Positions 44,401-52,971 of a stretch of 64,000 nt of DNA are shown here, piece after piece. The DNA is from Marinibacterium profundimaris (GTDB taxonomy: Bacteria; Pseudomonadota; Alphaproteobacteria; Rhodobacterales; Rhodobacteraceae): NCBI RefSeq assembly GCF_002210095.1, contig NZ_AQQR01000005.1:62001-126000 (forward strand). The letters are read 5' to 3'. Below the pieces are notes generated by a model, which saw only the letters and a list, made by a program, of their open reading frames with translations, had not been told where the DNA came from and searched no databases. Position 1 is the stretch's first letter. Each line of letters opens with the position of its first letter. The position numbers and the translations under genes are program-made.

Positions 44401-46387
44401 GGGCGAACGTATCACGGTGCGGCCGCAGGGGATGGCCGTCGGCGTCGAGGCGCGGTTCCTGCCCGGCGCCGCTGCACCACCGCGCGGCGCGCCGGCCACG
44501 GTGGTGTCCGAGCTGTCGCGGCTGCTGTTCGAGTACCGGGCCGATTCCGTGGCGCAGGCCGCGCTGTTGCCACGGGCCGCCCGCCTCGGCGCGCCGGGCA
44601 TCGCGCCGGCGGCGGAGGATCCGGAGGTCCGGCGGCTCTGGGCCACGATCAGGGCCCGGTCCAGCTGGGAGCGGATCACCCGGGTCACCACCAGCGCGGG
44701 CATCACCGAAGCGGAGACGCCGGGCCTGCCCTTCGACAGCCCGAACCTGCGCGCCCGGGCCATCCTGGCCGAGGGGTTCGACCCCGCCGCACGCACCCTG
44801 CCATCGGAGGGTGCACTGACCATCCGGCGGCAGGGCGCCGAGGCGGTCCGCCTGTCGGGCATGCTGAGCATGTCGGTCGTGGCGGCCAGCCCGGTCGGCG
44901 AGGCGATCGTCGCGGTAACCGACGGCTCCGGCGCGGTGAGGCGGATCCGTCTGGGCCCGGATCGCCGCGAGGCCGAGCTGTCGCTGGACTTCGCTGCCGG
45001 AGACAGCGCGGCGCAGCTGCGGCTGGAGCAATCGAGCCCGAACAGTTTCGTGCAGCTTCGCCTGGATGACGCCGACGGAGAGGCGGAAGAGCGCAGCAGG
45101 GTCTTCGACGTGGCCACCGCCGGGGAGCCGGTGCGCTATGTCCCGGCGGCGCCCGAAGTGGTGCGCGTGGATGAATGGCGCGACGGGCAGATGCTGACGC
45201 GCATGGTCCTGGCGGCGCCGGATGCGCCGCTGGTGCTGCAACCGGAGGCCGGGCGTCCGCGGGCGCTGGTCCGGCTGTTCCGTCTGGTGCCGGATCCCGG
45301 CGGCGTGGACCTGCCGGTCGACACCGAGGCCGAGACCGAAGCGGCCGGTGCGGAGGCGGTCGCCGCGGCGCGCACCATGGTCGACCGGCCGCCCCGGACC
45401 GACCTGTCGGGTCCACTCGCGCTTTCCTATCCCGAGGCGGTGCTGAACCAGCGCCGGATCGAGCTGGAGCCGGGCCGCCCGGGGACTTGGAGCCTTGGCC
45501 TGCGCGCCCGGCGCAGCGCCGACGCCAATTCCGATGACGGGGCACAGGCCGCTGGCGAGCTGCAATTCTCGGCCCGGCATCGCCGCTACTGGTCCGGCCC
45601 CGACCTTTACACCGATGCCGAGGGCTTCGCCCGCCCGCGACGCAATGGCCCCGTCGTTTACGGGCTGAGCGGCCTCGTGACCTGGCCCGAACGCTTCGGC
45701 GGCACCACCTTCAGCGCCGAGGCCGCGCTGCTGGCGCAGACCTTCGACGACACCGCCTGGCGCCTGCGGCTCGCCCTGGCAGCAGAGCGCGACTTTGCGC
45801 TGTCCGACCGGCTCGATCTCGGTCTCGCCGGCGGGTTCTTCGTGCAGGCCCTGCAGCCGGGTGGCGCCCGGGACGCGCCCCGGGACGAGGTCGATACGGA
45901 TGTCTATTCCAGCTACCTCGACACCCACCGGTCCGGACTCTCGGCGGCGGCGGCGCTTGACTGGCAACCCTATGACGATCTGCGTCTTTTCGCGGGGACC
46001 GAACTGCGCGGCAATGCGGCGCCGGACCTGCTGAGCCTCGACCAGCTGCGGTTCGAGGCCGGGCTGCGCCAGTACCTGCGCGGGCTGCGCTACGGGGTGA
46101 TCGCCACGCACCGGGTGTTTCTGAAGGACAGCGACCGCAGCGCGCAGGGCGCCTGGAGCCGGATCGCGCTCGAGGCGACCTGGGAGAGCTGGCTGCCCGG
46201 TGCCGACCGGCTCGAGATCGGCGGTGTGCTGGCCCGACGCAGCGATCTCGACGGGATCACCGGGGAGCTGTTCCTGACCTGGCATTTCGGCGGCGGGTTC
46301 GAGGATTTCGCCCCCGATGCGGTGGCCTTCCGGGGGCTGAGGGAGGATGCGCGGTATGGATGGCTCGAGGAACGCTATGGCAACTGA
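41495..46387 (+). CDS. Giant periplasmic protein with C-terminal outer-membrane barrel
   Basis: A 1630-residue exported protein. A signal peptide covers residues about 9-30 (MIVAAAGMVAAPAPAG). A beta-rich and helical-repeat periplasmic region follows; residues about 700-860 have a TPR-like look (REALQAGNPLGALERFTRA, LLGQVAALDALGEPF). The last 300 residues alternate polar and aromatic residues in strands (LSGLVTWPERFGGTTFSAEA, LALAAERDFALSDRLDLGL, ELFLTWHFGGGF), as in a beta-barrel porin. The layout, helical repeats then barrel, resembles BcsC and PgaA, the outer-membrane exporters of cellulose and PNAG. I propose it is the exit channel for the Pgs-type polymer. It overlaps the next gene by about 11 bases. 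Confidence 0.68.
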   Translation: MKRRMARADRMIRAMIVAAAGMVAAPAPAGIDDLRVLLASNGPVLRDWDPAGVRAPRLAPGEAVLLHLAGGRDLRVSARDAAGALVPLRFGLGNGGGLRRVVEPRMEQGAYVLPAAPDPRIVELRRPAGPGAAIPLAIATGAFVMDDAGYGYAREVPLDAPRHRLLWQEPRHQDIRLPGDAPRQFGPRLSARADQRDYVLAEPGASLAFAVEGPQRLRLETRLLREETDALYRPYRIDWTLDGQARRAMTFEAAWDLRRAYRWADGSTAAVTGAQTGYLDVPPGRHVVSLVPSRQMLLRADAFGGTLSAPRANAAPGLDAALDAAARIGQAAPADILMGVMQGAPQSRVATRALTPGVLEPQLRALARSNSYSGGGLLAADTLRARALELPQVTAVSAAAERFSGAYGFYRMLEPLNGTSGGAALWDMPPQLDEPGQSPRTGPGEGVPDGVLLTGILSGRFHELRPGQGLSYVVPERSASARLRLIVARDDLAGPVRLRLAADAHPPIVLEFDPDGAGLFGLLVASPAEQGLRRAAERRGLSPEALAARVLAAQGMPEARRARLVALDLALDHPVSRLRLSAESATGRPLRVALAARASRQSQLDAPAFLALRNRLGAPGARHLFFHGLRAALDCAPWLNAPAACRIAPVGGDLAAQAELYNELVPILRLLRSREELVFGPVRGTPGPAVAQGDGAGTAPLLAGGREALQAGNPLGALERFTRARAVARGGDGAAALLGQVAALDALGEPFLPERMLRQAGMACTATGAAARVALDARYAQRADIDRQLGVEARGLICAGEDRRDLDRLAALLAAAGRDGDALRMAALAARPPAAPLGAAAAREGWPGAPDLAALAPGHPVGAAGLVQRSAGAIPVRVPARDLVTTLYRATPGTPVVLAAPGQGVVQLTIRPIHGADASGRISGAVTFETGGGTEFRMVADNPVSPGLVDLTGAGALGAGTDWSRTVAAGERITVRPQGMAVGVEARFLPGAAAPPRGAPATVVSELSRLLFEYRADSVAQAALLPRAARLGAPGIAPAAEDPEVRRLWATIRARSSWERITRVTTSAGITEAETPGLPFDSPNLRARAILAEGFDPAARTLPSEGALTIRRQGAEAVRLSGMLSMSVVAASPVGEAIVAVTDGSGAVRRIRLGPDRREAELSLDFAAGDSAAQLRLEQSSPNSFVQLRLDDADGEAEERSRVFDVATAGEPVRYVPAAPEVVRVDEWRDGQMLTRMVLAAPDAPLVLQPEAGRPRALVRLFRLVPDPGGVDLPVDTEAETEAAGAEAVAAARTMVDRPPRTDLSGPLALSYPEAVLNQRRIELEPGRPGTWSLGLRARRSADANSDDGAQAAGELQFSARHRRYWSGPDLYTDAEGFARPRRNGPVVYGLSGLVTWPERFGGTTFSAEAALLAQTFDDTAWRLRLALAAERDFALSDRLDLGLAGGFFVQALQPGGARDAPRDEVDTDVYSSYLDTHRSGLSAAAALDWQPYDDLRLFAGTELRGNAAPDLLSLDQLRFEAGLRQYLRGLRYGVIATHRVFLKDSDRSAQGAWSRIALEATWESWLPGADRLEIGGVLARRSDLDGITGELFLTWHFGGGFEDFAPDAVAFRGLREDARYGWLEERYGN

Positions 46388-49300
46388 ACAGGGCAGCAGC
46401 GGCGTGATCTGGCAGCCCACCGGCGCGGGCGACGTGGCCGTCCGGCTCGATGCGGCGGCCCCGGACCTGCATCCGCGGCTGAAGGCGGCGGAGGCCGGGA
46501 TCGTGGCCGGCTGTGCGGCTGCGCTGTTTCCCGCGCTGGCCCGGACCCTGGACCCCGAGACGCAGCTGTCGGTTTTGCTGTGTTCCTGGATCATCGCGCG
46601 GGTCGACCGCATCGACGAGCTGCGCGGGCTGCAGCGGCGCGGCGAGGCGCAGGTGGCCGTGGCGACCGGCCCGGCCGCGCGGCGTACCGCGATCCTGGAT
46701 TTCGCGGCCGCGCTTGACCGGTCCCGGCGCGACCAGTGGCGCGATGCGCGCGCCTTCCGGAAATGGTTCGAGGTCGACGCCGTGATCGACCGGGCAGAGC
46801 GGTTGCAGGGCGAAGAGGCGCGGGCCGCATCGGTCGGGCTGGACCGGCTGGCGGGGATCGTGCTGTCGCAGACCGATCCGCCGCACGAGACGCTGGTGGC
46901 GCTGCGGCAGCTCTTTGACAGGGTGCTGGGCGCGGCGCTGGACCCGCGCACCCTTGCGGCGGCGCTGCGCTGCCTGGAGACCGCCGCGATGACCGGCGAG
47001 CGCAGCCAGCGGGCGCTGGCGGCCGCCTTCTCGCACCGTGTGGCGCGCGCAGCCCTGGCGCAGGAGACCGATCCACTGGTGCAGGAGGCCGCGCTGGCCT
47101 GCCTGTGCCGGCTTGTGCCCGAGAGCGGGGCGGTGGCGCTCGCGCGTCACATGGAACGTCCGGCGCAGGGCGATGCCTTCTGGATCCAGCGCGCGGCGGT
47201 CCGGCTGGCGCTGGAACGCTGCCCCGAGCGGAAGGAGACCGCCGAGGTGATCGCGCGGGCCGAGGCAAGCCCAAGCGCGGCGGTGCGCCAGGCTCTGGCC
47301 CTCTTCCGTCCCGCCGCCAACGGCACGCAGGACGCGGCCACCCGGCGGCTTGCCACGGGCGACCCGGATCGCAAGGTGCGGCTTGCCGCGCTCTCGCGCC
47401 TGCCAGGGCAGCTCCGGGGCCGCGACGGGGCGGCGGCCGAGCAGGCTTTCATCGACGCGCTGTCGGCCGAAACCGACGAGGACGTGCTGCGCCTGATCTT
47501 CGAGCTGGCCGAGGCCGAGGCCTTCGCGCGGGTGCGCTCGGGCGCCGAGGACGAGGCGCGGACCTGGGCCGCGCGGGTGCTGCCCGGGATTGCCCGGCAC
47601 CACGAGACCGCCGCATCGGATGTCGTGCGGCGCCGCGCGGCGGCCGCGCGCGAGGGGATCTGGTGCGCGACGACGCCCGGGGCCTTCGCGCTGCACGAGG
47701 CGCTCGATGCCTTTGCCCGGACCATGGGCGAGGGCAGCGCGCGGCGCCTGTCGCGGACGCTGAGCCGGACGATGCGCGACGGCGATCTGGCCGGACGCGT
47801 GCTGGCGGTGCTGGCGCGGCGGGATTTCGGCCTTTCGCTGGAACGTGCCGCGCTGGGTCGGCTGCGGCTGCGGCGGGGCGACGGGTTCGGCATGCGGCTG
47901 TGGCGCGTCCTGCACGAGTTCCGCCACCCGGGCACCGAGAAACGCCAGGCCTTCCGACACACCATCGGGCGGGTCAATGGCGGCCATCTTTCCGCGCCGT
48001 CGGGCGTGCTGGCCGAGCTGGCGCAGACAAAGGTGCCGGGCGAGCCGCTCTTCGACGAGACCGAGCAGGGCTGGCACAATTACCTGCCGCTGCTCGACCT
48101 GGTGATCTCGGCGACCCGCGGGGCCGAGCCGCACAAGATCTACACGCCCGAGGGCATCACCCGGATCGTGCCGCCGCGCTCGGGCTTCGGCCGGTGGCGC
48201 GCGCGGCTGCGGATCAGCCGAGATTTCGAACGCCTGGCCGAGCTGCGCAACACCCCGGGCAGCGGCGCCTACCTCGCGGCGCTGGCCGAACATGGCATCT
48301 CGGTGAAACTGGCCCCGCATGCCGGGGCCGGCAGCGATACCCGGCTCGATCGCTATTTCCCGGCCCTCAGCCTGCCTGCGCTGCCGATCCTGGCCGGGAT
48401 GGACGAGCGCTGGCAAAGCTACATCTACTCGATCTACCAGAACACGCTGGGCCAGCTGGCCGTCTTCATCGCGCTTGCGGTCGCCTGGTTCTTCGGGCGG
48501 CATTACGTGCTCAGCCGCCGCATCCGCCGGGTGCGCCGGGCGCTGCCGCTGGTGATCGGCGGCTGGGGCACGCGCGGCAAATCCGGGACCGAACGGCTCA
48601 AGGCGGCGGTCTTCAACGGGTTGGGCCTGCCGTTGATGTCGAAGACCACCGGATGCGAGGCGATGTTCCTGCAGGCCGAGGCCTATGGCCCCACTAAGGA
48701 GCTGTTCCTGTTCCGGCCCTTCGACAAGGCCACGATCTGGGAACAGGCGCGGGTGGCGCGGATGGGGCGGGACATGGGCTCGGCCGTGGTGCTGTGGGAG
48801 TGCATGGGGCTGACCCCCAGCTACGTGTCGATCCTGCAGCGGCAATGGATGCGGGACGACCTGTCGACGATCACCAACACCTATCCCGACCACGAGGACC
48901 TGCAGGGCCCGGCCGGGCGCAACATCCCCGAGGTGATGACCGAGTTCATTCCCGAACGCTCCACCGTCCTGACCACCGAAGAGCAGATGCTGCCGATCCT
49001 GGCGCAGGGCGCGCGGGCCCGCCGGACCCGGCTGATCCCCGTGGACTGGCGCGCGCCGCTGATGATCCCGGACGAGGCGCTGGCGCGCTTTCCCTATGCC
49101 GAACACCCGGCCAATATCGCGCTGGTCCTGCGCATGGCCGAAGAGCTTGGGCTGGACCGCGAGCGGTCGCTGCGCGAGATGGCCGACCGGGTGGTGCCGG
49201 ACCTCGGCGTGCTCAAGATCTACCCCGAGGCGCCGGTGGGGCGGCGGCGGCTGGAATTCGTCAACGGCATGTCGGCCAACGAACGCTTCGGGGCGATGGG

Positions 49301-50516
49301 CAACTGGCGGCGCACCGGCTTTGCCGCGCATGACCTGCTGGAGGATCCGGGCCAGTACTTGGTCACGGTGGTCAACAACCGCGGCGACCGGGTGCCGCGC
49401 AGCCGGGTCTTCGCGGATATCCTGGCCAATGATTTCATGGCCGATGCACATCTGCTGATCGGCTCGAACCTCTCGGGGATGCAGGGGTTCATCGAAGGGG
49501 CCTGGGCCGAGCGCGCGGCGCGGTTCAGCCTGCGCGACGGCGAGGGGCACTTTCTGTCGGCGGCGGCCGCCGGGGACCGGATCCGGGCAGAGGCCCGGAA
49601 GCTGCGGGTCTTCCACGAGGCACCGCAGCTGGCCGCGATGGCCGCGGCGATGCTGGGCGAGCCGGGGGCGCCGACCGATCCCGCGGCGCTGGCCGCCGCC
49701 CTGGCCGCGCGGGGCGCCGATCCGCAGGAGGCTGCGTTCGCCCGCGCCGAGATGGAGCGCCGCGCCCGACAGCTGGACGAGGCCGAGGCACTGCTGACGG
49801 CGGCCGGGCAGCACGTTGACGCGGCACTGGAGGCGCGCTGCCGCGATATCTTTGGCGGCTGGTTCCGCGCGCGCTTTCACGTGGTTGACGATTACCATGC
49901 GACGGGGGAAGAGGTCGTCGGGCGCCTGGTCTCGCTGGCGCCTCCGGGCCTGCTGACCCGGGTCATGGGCATCCAGAACATCAAGGGGACGGGGCTGGGC
50001 TTCATTTACAAATGGCAGGACTACGACGCGCAGAATACCGCGCTCGTGGATCTGGAAAGCGGCCAGCCCGACCGGATCGAGGCCGGTCTGCGCGCGCTGG
50101 AGACCGGGCCGGTCATCGGCCGCCTGGGCCGGGACCGTGTTCTGCGCGCCCTGGACGGGATTGATGCAGAGGCCTCGCGCCTGCCGGCAGCCATCGGGCC
50201 GCGCAGCGCGGCGCTGCGGTACGGGCTGGCCCCGGCCACGGCGCCTGGCCCGGACACGGGGGGCAAGGGCGGCAAGGCAGGTGGCGGGCTCCTCGCCCCG
50301 GTGCTGCAGACGGTGGAAGGCATGCTTGACGCCTTTGCCGCGATCCGCAGGCGGAACCGGGCGGACCGCGTCTATGCCGAGCTTGCGGCGCAGCGCATCG
50401 GCCGCAATCGCGCGGCGCAGGAGATCCAGGCGCTGAACGCGCAACAGAAGGGCGGCTGGCTGAAGGCGGCGCTGGCCAGGTCCATGCCGGGGCGACGCCG
50501 GGGAGAGACCGCATGA
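46377..50516 (+). CDS. PgsB/CapB-like polymer ligase with HEAT-like N-terminal extension
   Basis: A 1379-residue protein whose middle is a PgsB/CapB poly-gamma-glutamate synthetase. It has a membrane span (about residues 690-715) and the P-loop GGWGTRGKSGTERL (about 728-741). The Mur-ligase-type motif TNTYPDHEDLQGPAG and VNNRGDRVPRSRVFADIL follow. PgsB uses ATP to add gamma-linked glutamate. Bacillus PgsB is about 390 residues; here some 650 residues of alpha-helical, HEAT-like repeats precede it and about 250 follow. Three ATGs compete (46347, 46356, 46377). ATG 46377 is chosen because GAGGA lies 5 bases upstream, though 46356 is nearly as good. All nucleotide-binding residues appear intact. 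Confidence 0.82.
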   Translation: MATEQGSSGVIWQPTGAGDVAVRLDAAAPDLHPRLKAAEAGIVAGCAAALFPALARTLDPETQLSVLLCSWIIARVDRIDELRGLQRRGEAQVAVATGPAARRTAILDFAAALDRSRRDQWRDARAFRKWFEVDAVIDRAERLQGEEARAASVGLDRLAGIVLSQTDPPHETLVALRQLFDRVLGAALDPRTLAAALRCLETAAMTGERSQRALAAAFSHRVARAALAQETDPLVQEAALACLCRLVPESGAVALARHMERPAQGDAFWIQRAAVRLALERCPERKETAEVIARAEASPSAAVRQALALFRPAANGTQDAATRRLATGDPDRKVRLAALSRLPGQLRGRDGAAAEQAFIDALSAETDEDVLRLIFELAEAEAFARVRSGAEDEARTWAARVLPGIARHHETAASDVVRRRAAAAREGIWCATTPGAFALHEALDAFARTMGEGSARRLSRTLSRTMRDGDLAGRVLAVLARRDFGLSLERAALGRLRLRRGDGFGMRLWRVLHEFRHPGTEKRQAFRHTIGRVNGGHLSAPSGVLAELAQTKVPGEPLFDETEQGWHNYLPLLDLVISATRGAEPHKIYTPEGITRIVPPRSGFGRWRARLRISRDFERLAELRNTPGSGAYLAALAEHGISVKLAPHAGAGSDTRLDRYFPALSLPALPILAGMDERWQSYIYSIYQNTLGQLAVFIALAVAWFFGRHYVLSRRIRRVRRALPLVIGGWGTRGKSGTERLKAAVFNGLGLPLMSKTTGCEAMFLQAEAYGPTKELFLFRPFDKATIWEQARVARMGRDMGSAVVLWECMGLTPSYVSILQRQWMRDDLSTITNTYPDHEDLQGPAGRNIPEVMTEFIPERSTVLTTEEQMLPILAQGARARRTRLIPVDWRAPLMIPDEALARFPYAEHPANIALVLRMAEELGLDRERSLREMADRVVPDLGVLKIYPEAPVGRRRLEFVNGMSANERFGAMGNWRRTGFAAHDLLEDPGQYLVTVVNNRGDRVPRSRVFADILANDFMADAHLLIGSNLSGMQGFIEGAWAERAARFSLRDGEGHFLSAAAAGDRIRAEARKLRVFHEAPQLAAMAAAMLGEPGAPTDPAALAAALAARGADPQEAAFARAEMERRARQLDEAEALLTAAGQHVDAALEARCRDIFGGWFRARFHVVDDYHATGEEVVGRLVSLAPPGLLTRVMGIQNIKGTGLGFIYKWQDYDAQNTALVDLESGQPDRIEAGLRALETGPVIGRLGRDRVLRALDGIDAEASRLPAAIGPRSAALRYGLAPATAPGPDTGGKGGKAGGGLLAPVLQTVEGMLDAFAAIRRRNRADRVYAELAAQRIGRNRAAQEIQALNAQQKGGWLKAALARSMPGRRRGETA

Positions 50517-50848
50517 CATCCGACATCCCGTTCCAGGAGGCCTTTGCCCGCCTCAAGGTGCAGTTCCTCAAGGGCGCCGAGAAAGATTGCGCGACGATCC
50601 TGGAGCTGCTGGACCGGCCGCAGCTCGACGTGCAGGAGCTCATCCAGCTGCGCTTTCTCGTGCACAGCCTCGTCGGCACCGCGCCGATGTTCGAACACCC
50701 CGAGCTGGGGCAGGTGGCCTCGGCGGTGGAACAGGCCATCTACGAGGCCACCGTCGCCGAGCGCGGGCTGACCGAGGCGGAACAGGCCGAGCTGCGCGTT
50801 GCGGCCGGGCATTTCGCCGCGTGCCACGGCCGGGTGTTCAGCGGATGA
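50513..50848 (+). CDS. HPt phosphotransfer protein
   Basis: A 111-residue helical protein with the HPt signature FLVHSLVGTAPMFEHPELG, where H51 is the probable phosphorylated histidine, followed by a second long helix, as in HPt four-helix bundles. It is the last gene of the polymer operon, overlapping the PgsB-like gene by 4 bases, and its end overlaps the convergent response regulator by 11 bases. It could shuttle phosphate between the receivers at 34622-34993 and 50838-51203. Confidence 0.78.
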   Translation: MTSDIPFQEAFARLKVQFLKGAEKDCATILELLDRPQLDVQELIQLRFLVHSLVGTAPMFEHPELGQVASAVEQAIYEATVAERGLTEAEQAELRVAAGHFAACHGRVFSG

Positions 50849-51203
50849 AGGCCAGCGCCTGGTCGGCGAGCTCCATCGGGGCGAAGGGCTTTTCGATCAC
50901 GCCAACTGCGCCCAGGTCGAGGTATTCGTTCACCTCGGCGCGCTGAACCCGGGCCGTCACGAAGACGACGGGGATATCCCGGATGTCCTCGCGCTCCTTC
51001 ATCATCTTGTAGGCGGTCACGCCGTCGATCCCCGGCATCATGACATCCATCAGCACCAGATCGGGAGACCAGCGCATGCAGGTCTCGATCGCCTCCTGAC
51101 CCGAGGCGGAGGTCTCGACCGAAATCTCCCCGGACAGCTGGAGGCACATTTCCGCGATGCTCCGGAGCTCTTCATTGTCGTCAACGTAGAGGATCTTGTA
51201 CAC
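50838..51203 (-). CDS. Single-domain response regulator (CheY-like)
   Basis: A 121-residue receiver domain on the minus strand. Acidic pocket D8-D9, phosphoacceptor D53 (LVLMDVMMPGIDG), switch T83 (VTAR) and K105 (EKPFAP) are all present. It faces the HPt gene tail to tail, with overlapping 3' ends. It has no output domain, so it must act by protein contact or as a phosphate sink. An inverted repeat GGGCAG-GAT-CTGCCC lies at 51250-51264, upstream of its start, and might be regulatory. Confidence 0.92.
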   Translation of the reverse strand: MYKILYVDDNEELRSIAEMCLQLSGEISVETSASGQEAIETCMRWSPDLVLMDVMMPGIDGVTAYKMMKEREDIRDIPVVFVTARVQRAEVNEYLDLGAVGVIEKPFAPMELADQALAFIR

Positions 51204-51384
51204 CTGTCCTCAAGCTCCAAGGATATCAAGGGGTTGTATATTCGCCAGAGGGCAGGATCTGCCCATGTCCGGGGAAATTCAACCCGGAATGTGTTTGGGC
51301 CGAACGGATCCGGCCCGGGCGCGGCATTGGTGTCACCGAAACAGGCCGCCGTGGCCCGGGACACGACACCTGCCGGCCCGGCGC

Positions 51385-52971
51385 CTATTCCGGGGTCGCC
51401 ATGCCCAGACGGGCCAGTACCTGCCGCTCGGCCACGACCACAAGCTGGTAGAAGACCACCGACAGGATCACCGAGACGGCGGCGACCGACCAGATCATCC
51501 CGTAGTCGAGGTAGCCGCGCGACTGGTTCAGCAGGTTGCCCAGCCCCCGGCCCGTGGCCAGCCATTCGGCGATCATCACCCCCAGCAGCGCGCGCGGCAC
51601 CGTCAGGCGGGTCGCCGCAAAGAGATAGGGCAGGGAGGCCGGGATCGTGACCATGCGCATCTCGGTCCAGCGGCTGGCGCCATAGGCGCGGGGCAGGTCC
51701 TCGGCGCTTTTGGGGACCAGGGCGATGCCCTGCGCCAGCGTCACGAAGGCCGGGAAGAAGGTGACCGAGATGGTGATCCAGAGCGTCAGCGAAGGCCCGC
51801 GCCCCAGGATCAGCACCAGCAGAGGCGTGAGCGCGACCAGGGGCATGGTCTGGGTGATCAGGGCCACCGGCATGAAGGCCTCGATGAACCGCGGCATGAG
51901 GCGCGACAGGATCGCCAGCAGGAAGGCGAAGGCGAGGCCCGCGGCCATGCCGATGAACGTGATCGGCAGGGTCTCGGCCAGGGCGGCCAGCAGCCTGGCC
52001 TGCGCCGCGGCGGCGCCTTGCGAGAGGAAAAGGTATTCAAAGACATCGCCCGGCGTCTTGGCGATCATCGCGGGCGCGCCGCTGAGCTTGATCAGCGCCC
52101 ACCACAGCGCGAAGGGCAGCAGCACGGTCGCCAACGCCATGCGGACGCGCGCGGAAAGGCAGGTGCTGGCGGTGCCCCCCGTCGGCACGGCGGTGTTCAG
52201 CGTCACCGCCTTCGTTGCGCCCAGCAGGCGGCGTGACAGCAGGGCGAAGCCGGCATAGCTCAGCCCGGCGATCAGCGTGGCGATCAGGCCGATGCCCCAG
52301 AGCCGGTCGGGCTCGCCCCGTCCCAGCGAGCCCAGCAGGTAGGTGCCAAGGCCCCAGCGCCCGCCGCCGCCAAATTCGGCCAGGATCGCGCCCAGCACGG
52401 CATTGGGCGCGGCGATGCGCAGCCCGGCGAGGATCGAGGGTACGGCGCCCCGGAACTGCACCAGCCGCAGCACGGTCCAGCGGGAGCCGCCATAGGCGCG
52501 CACCACGTCCTCGGCCCGGCTGTCGGCCTGCGAGAGGCCGATGACCGTGGCGGTCATGGTGACGAAATAGACGCCGAGCGCGGCCAGCGTGATGCGTGGC
52601 GCCATGCCCGACATGGTCAGCGCCAGGATCGGGGCGATGGCGATGGGGGGCAGGGCGAAGGCGGCGATGTTGATGCCCCGGAAGAGGCGCAGCAGCGCGG
52701 GCGACAGGGCGAAGGCCACGCCGGCGGCGATGGCGACGGCATTGCCGATCAGGAAGCCCATGACCGAGGCATAGAGCGTGGCGCCGATATGGTTGGGGTA
52801 ATCGCCCCGGTCCTGCCAGAGCCGGATCAGGATGTCGCTTGGCGGCGGCAGGGCCCCTCCGGCGACAAGGCCCAGCTGGCCGATGATCTCCCACAGGGCC
52901 AGCAGGATCAGGGCGTTGCGCAGCCCCGTGCTCTGCCAGACCGCATGGCGCCGGATCGCGTCAGTTGCCAT
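51385..52971 (-). CDS. ABC transporter permease, two permease domains fused
   Basis: A 528-residue inner-membrane protein in which two BPD/TauC-type permease units of about 240 residues are joined head to tail. The first covers residues about 20-255, with EDVVRAYGGSRWTVLRLVQFRGAVPSI as its ATPase-docking loop. The second covers about 285-520, with AEDLPRAYGASRWTEMRMVTIPASLPY. Each has the EAA-like loop and about six spans. Usually such importers use a homodimer or two genes, so this is a natural heterodimer in one chain. It pairs with the ATPase and binding protein upstream. Its start overlaps the ATPase gene by 11 bases. Confidence 0.88.
   Translation of the reverse strand: MATDAIRRHAVWQSTGLRNALILLALWEIIGQLGLVAGGALPPPSDILIRLWQDRGDYPNHIGATLYASVMGFLIGNAVAIAAGVAFALSPALLRLFRGINIAAFALPPIAIAPILALTMSGMAPRITLAALGVYFVTMTATVIGLSQADSRAEDVVRAYGGSRWTVLRLVQFRGAVPSILAGLRIAAPNAVLGAILAEFGGGGRWGLGTYLLGSLGRGEPDRLWGIGLIATLIAGLSYAGFALLSRRLLGATKAVTLNTAVPTGGTASTCLSARVRMALATVLLPFALWWALIKLSGAPAMIAKTPGDVFEYLFLSQGAAAAQARLLAALAETLPITFIGMAAGLAFAFLLAILSRLMPRFIEAFMPVALITQTMPLVALTPLLVLILGRGPSLTLWITISVTFFPAFVTLAQGIALVPKSAEDLPRAYGASRWTEMRMVTIPASLPYLFAATRLTVPRALLGVMIAEWLATGRGLGNLLNQSRGYLDYGMIWSVAAVSVILSVVFYQLVVVAERQVLARLGMATPE

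Noticed and set aside
42641-46951. A leftward frame of 1436 codons opposite the barrel protein
   Set aside because: The amino-acid makeup is that of an antisense frame and it crosses the start of the PgsB-like gene.
46257-50519. A leftward frame of 1420 codons opposite the PgsB-like gene
   Set aside because: No recognisable domain and shadow-like composition; the plus strand has an intact P-loop and PgsB motifs.
51250-51264. Small inverted repeat GGGCAG-GAT-CTGCCC as a terminator
   Set aside because: A 6-bp stem with a 3-base loop and no T-run is too weak; it is mentioned only as a possible regulatory site of the receiver gene.
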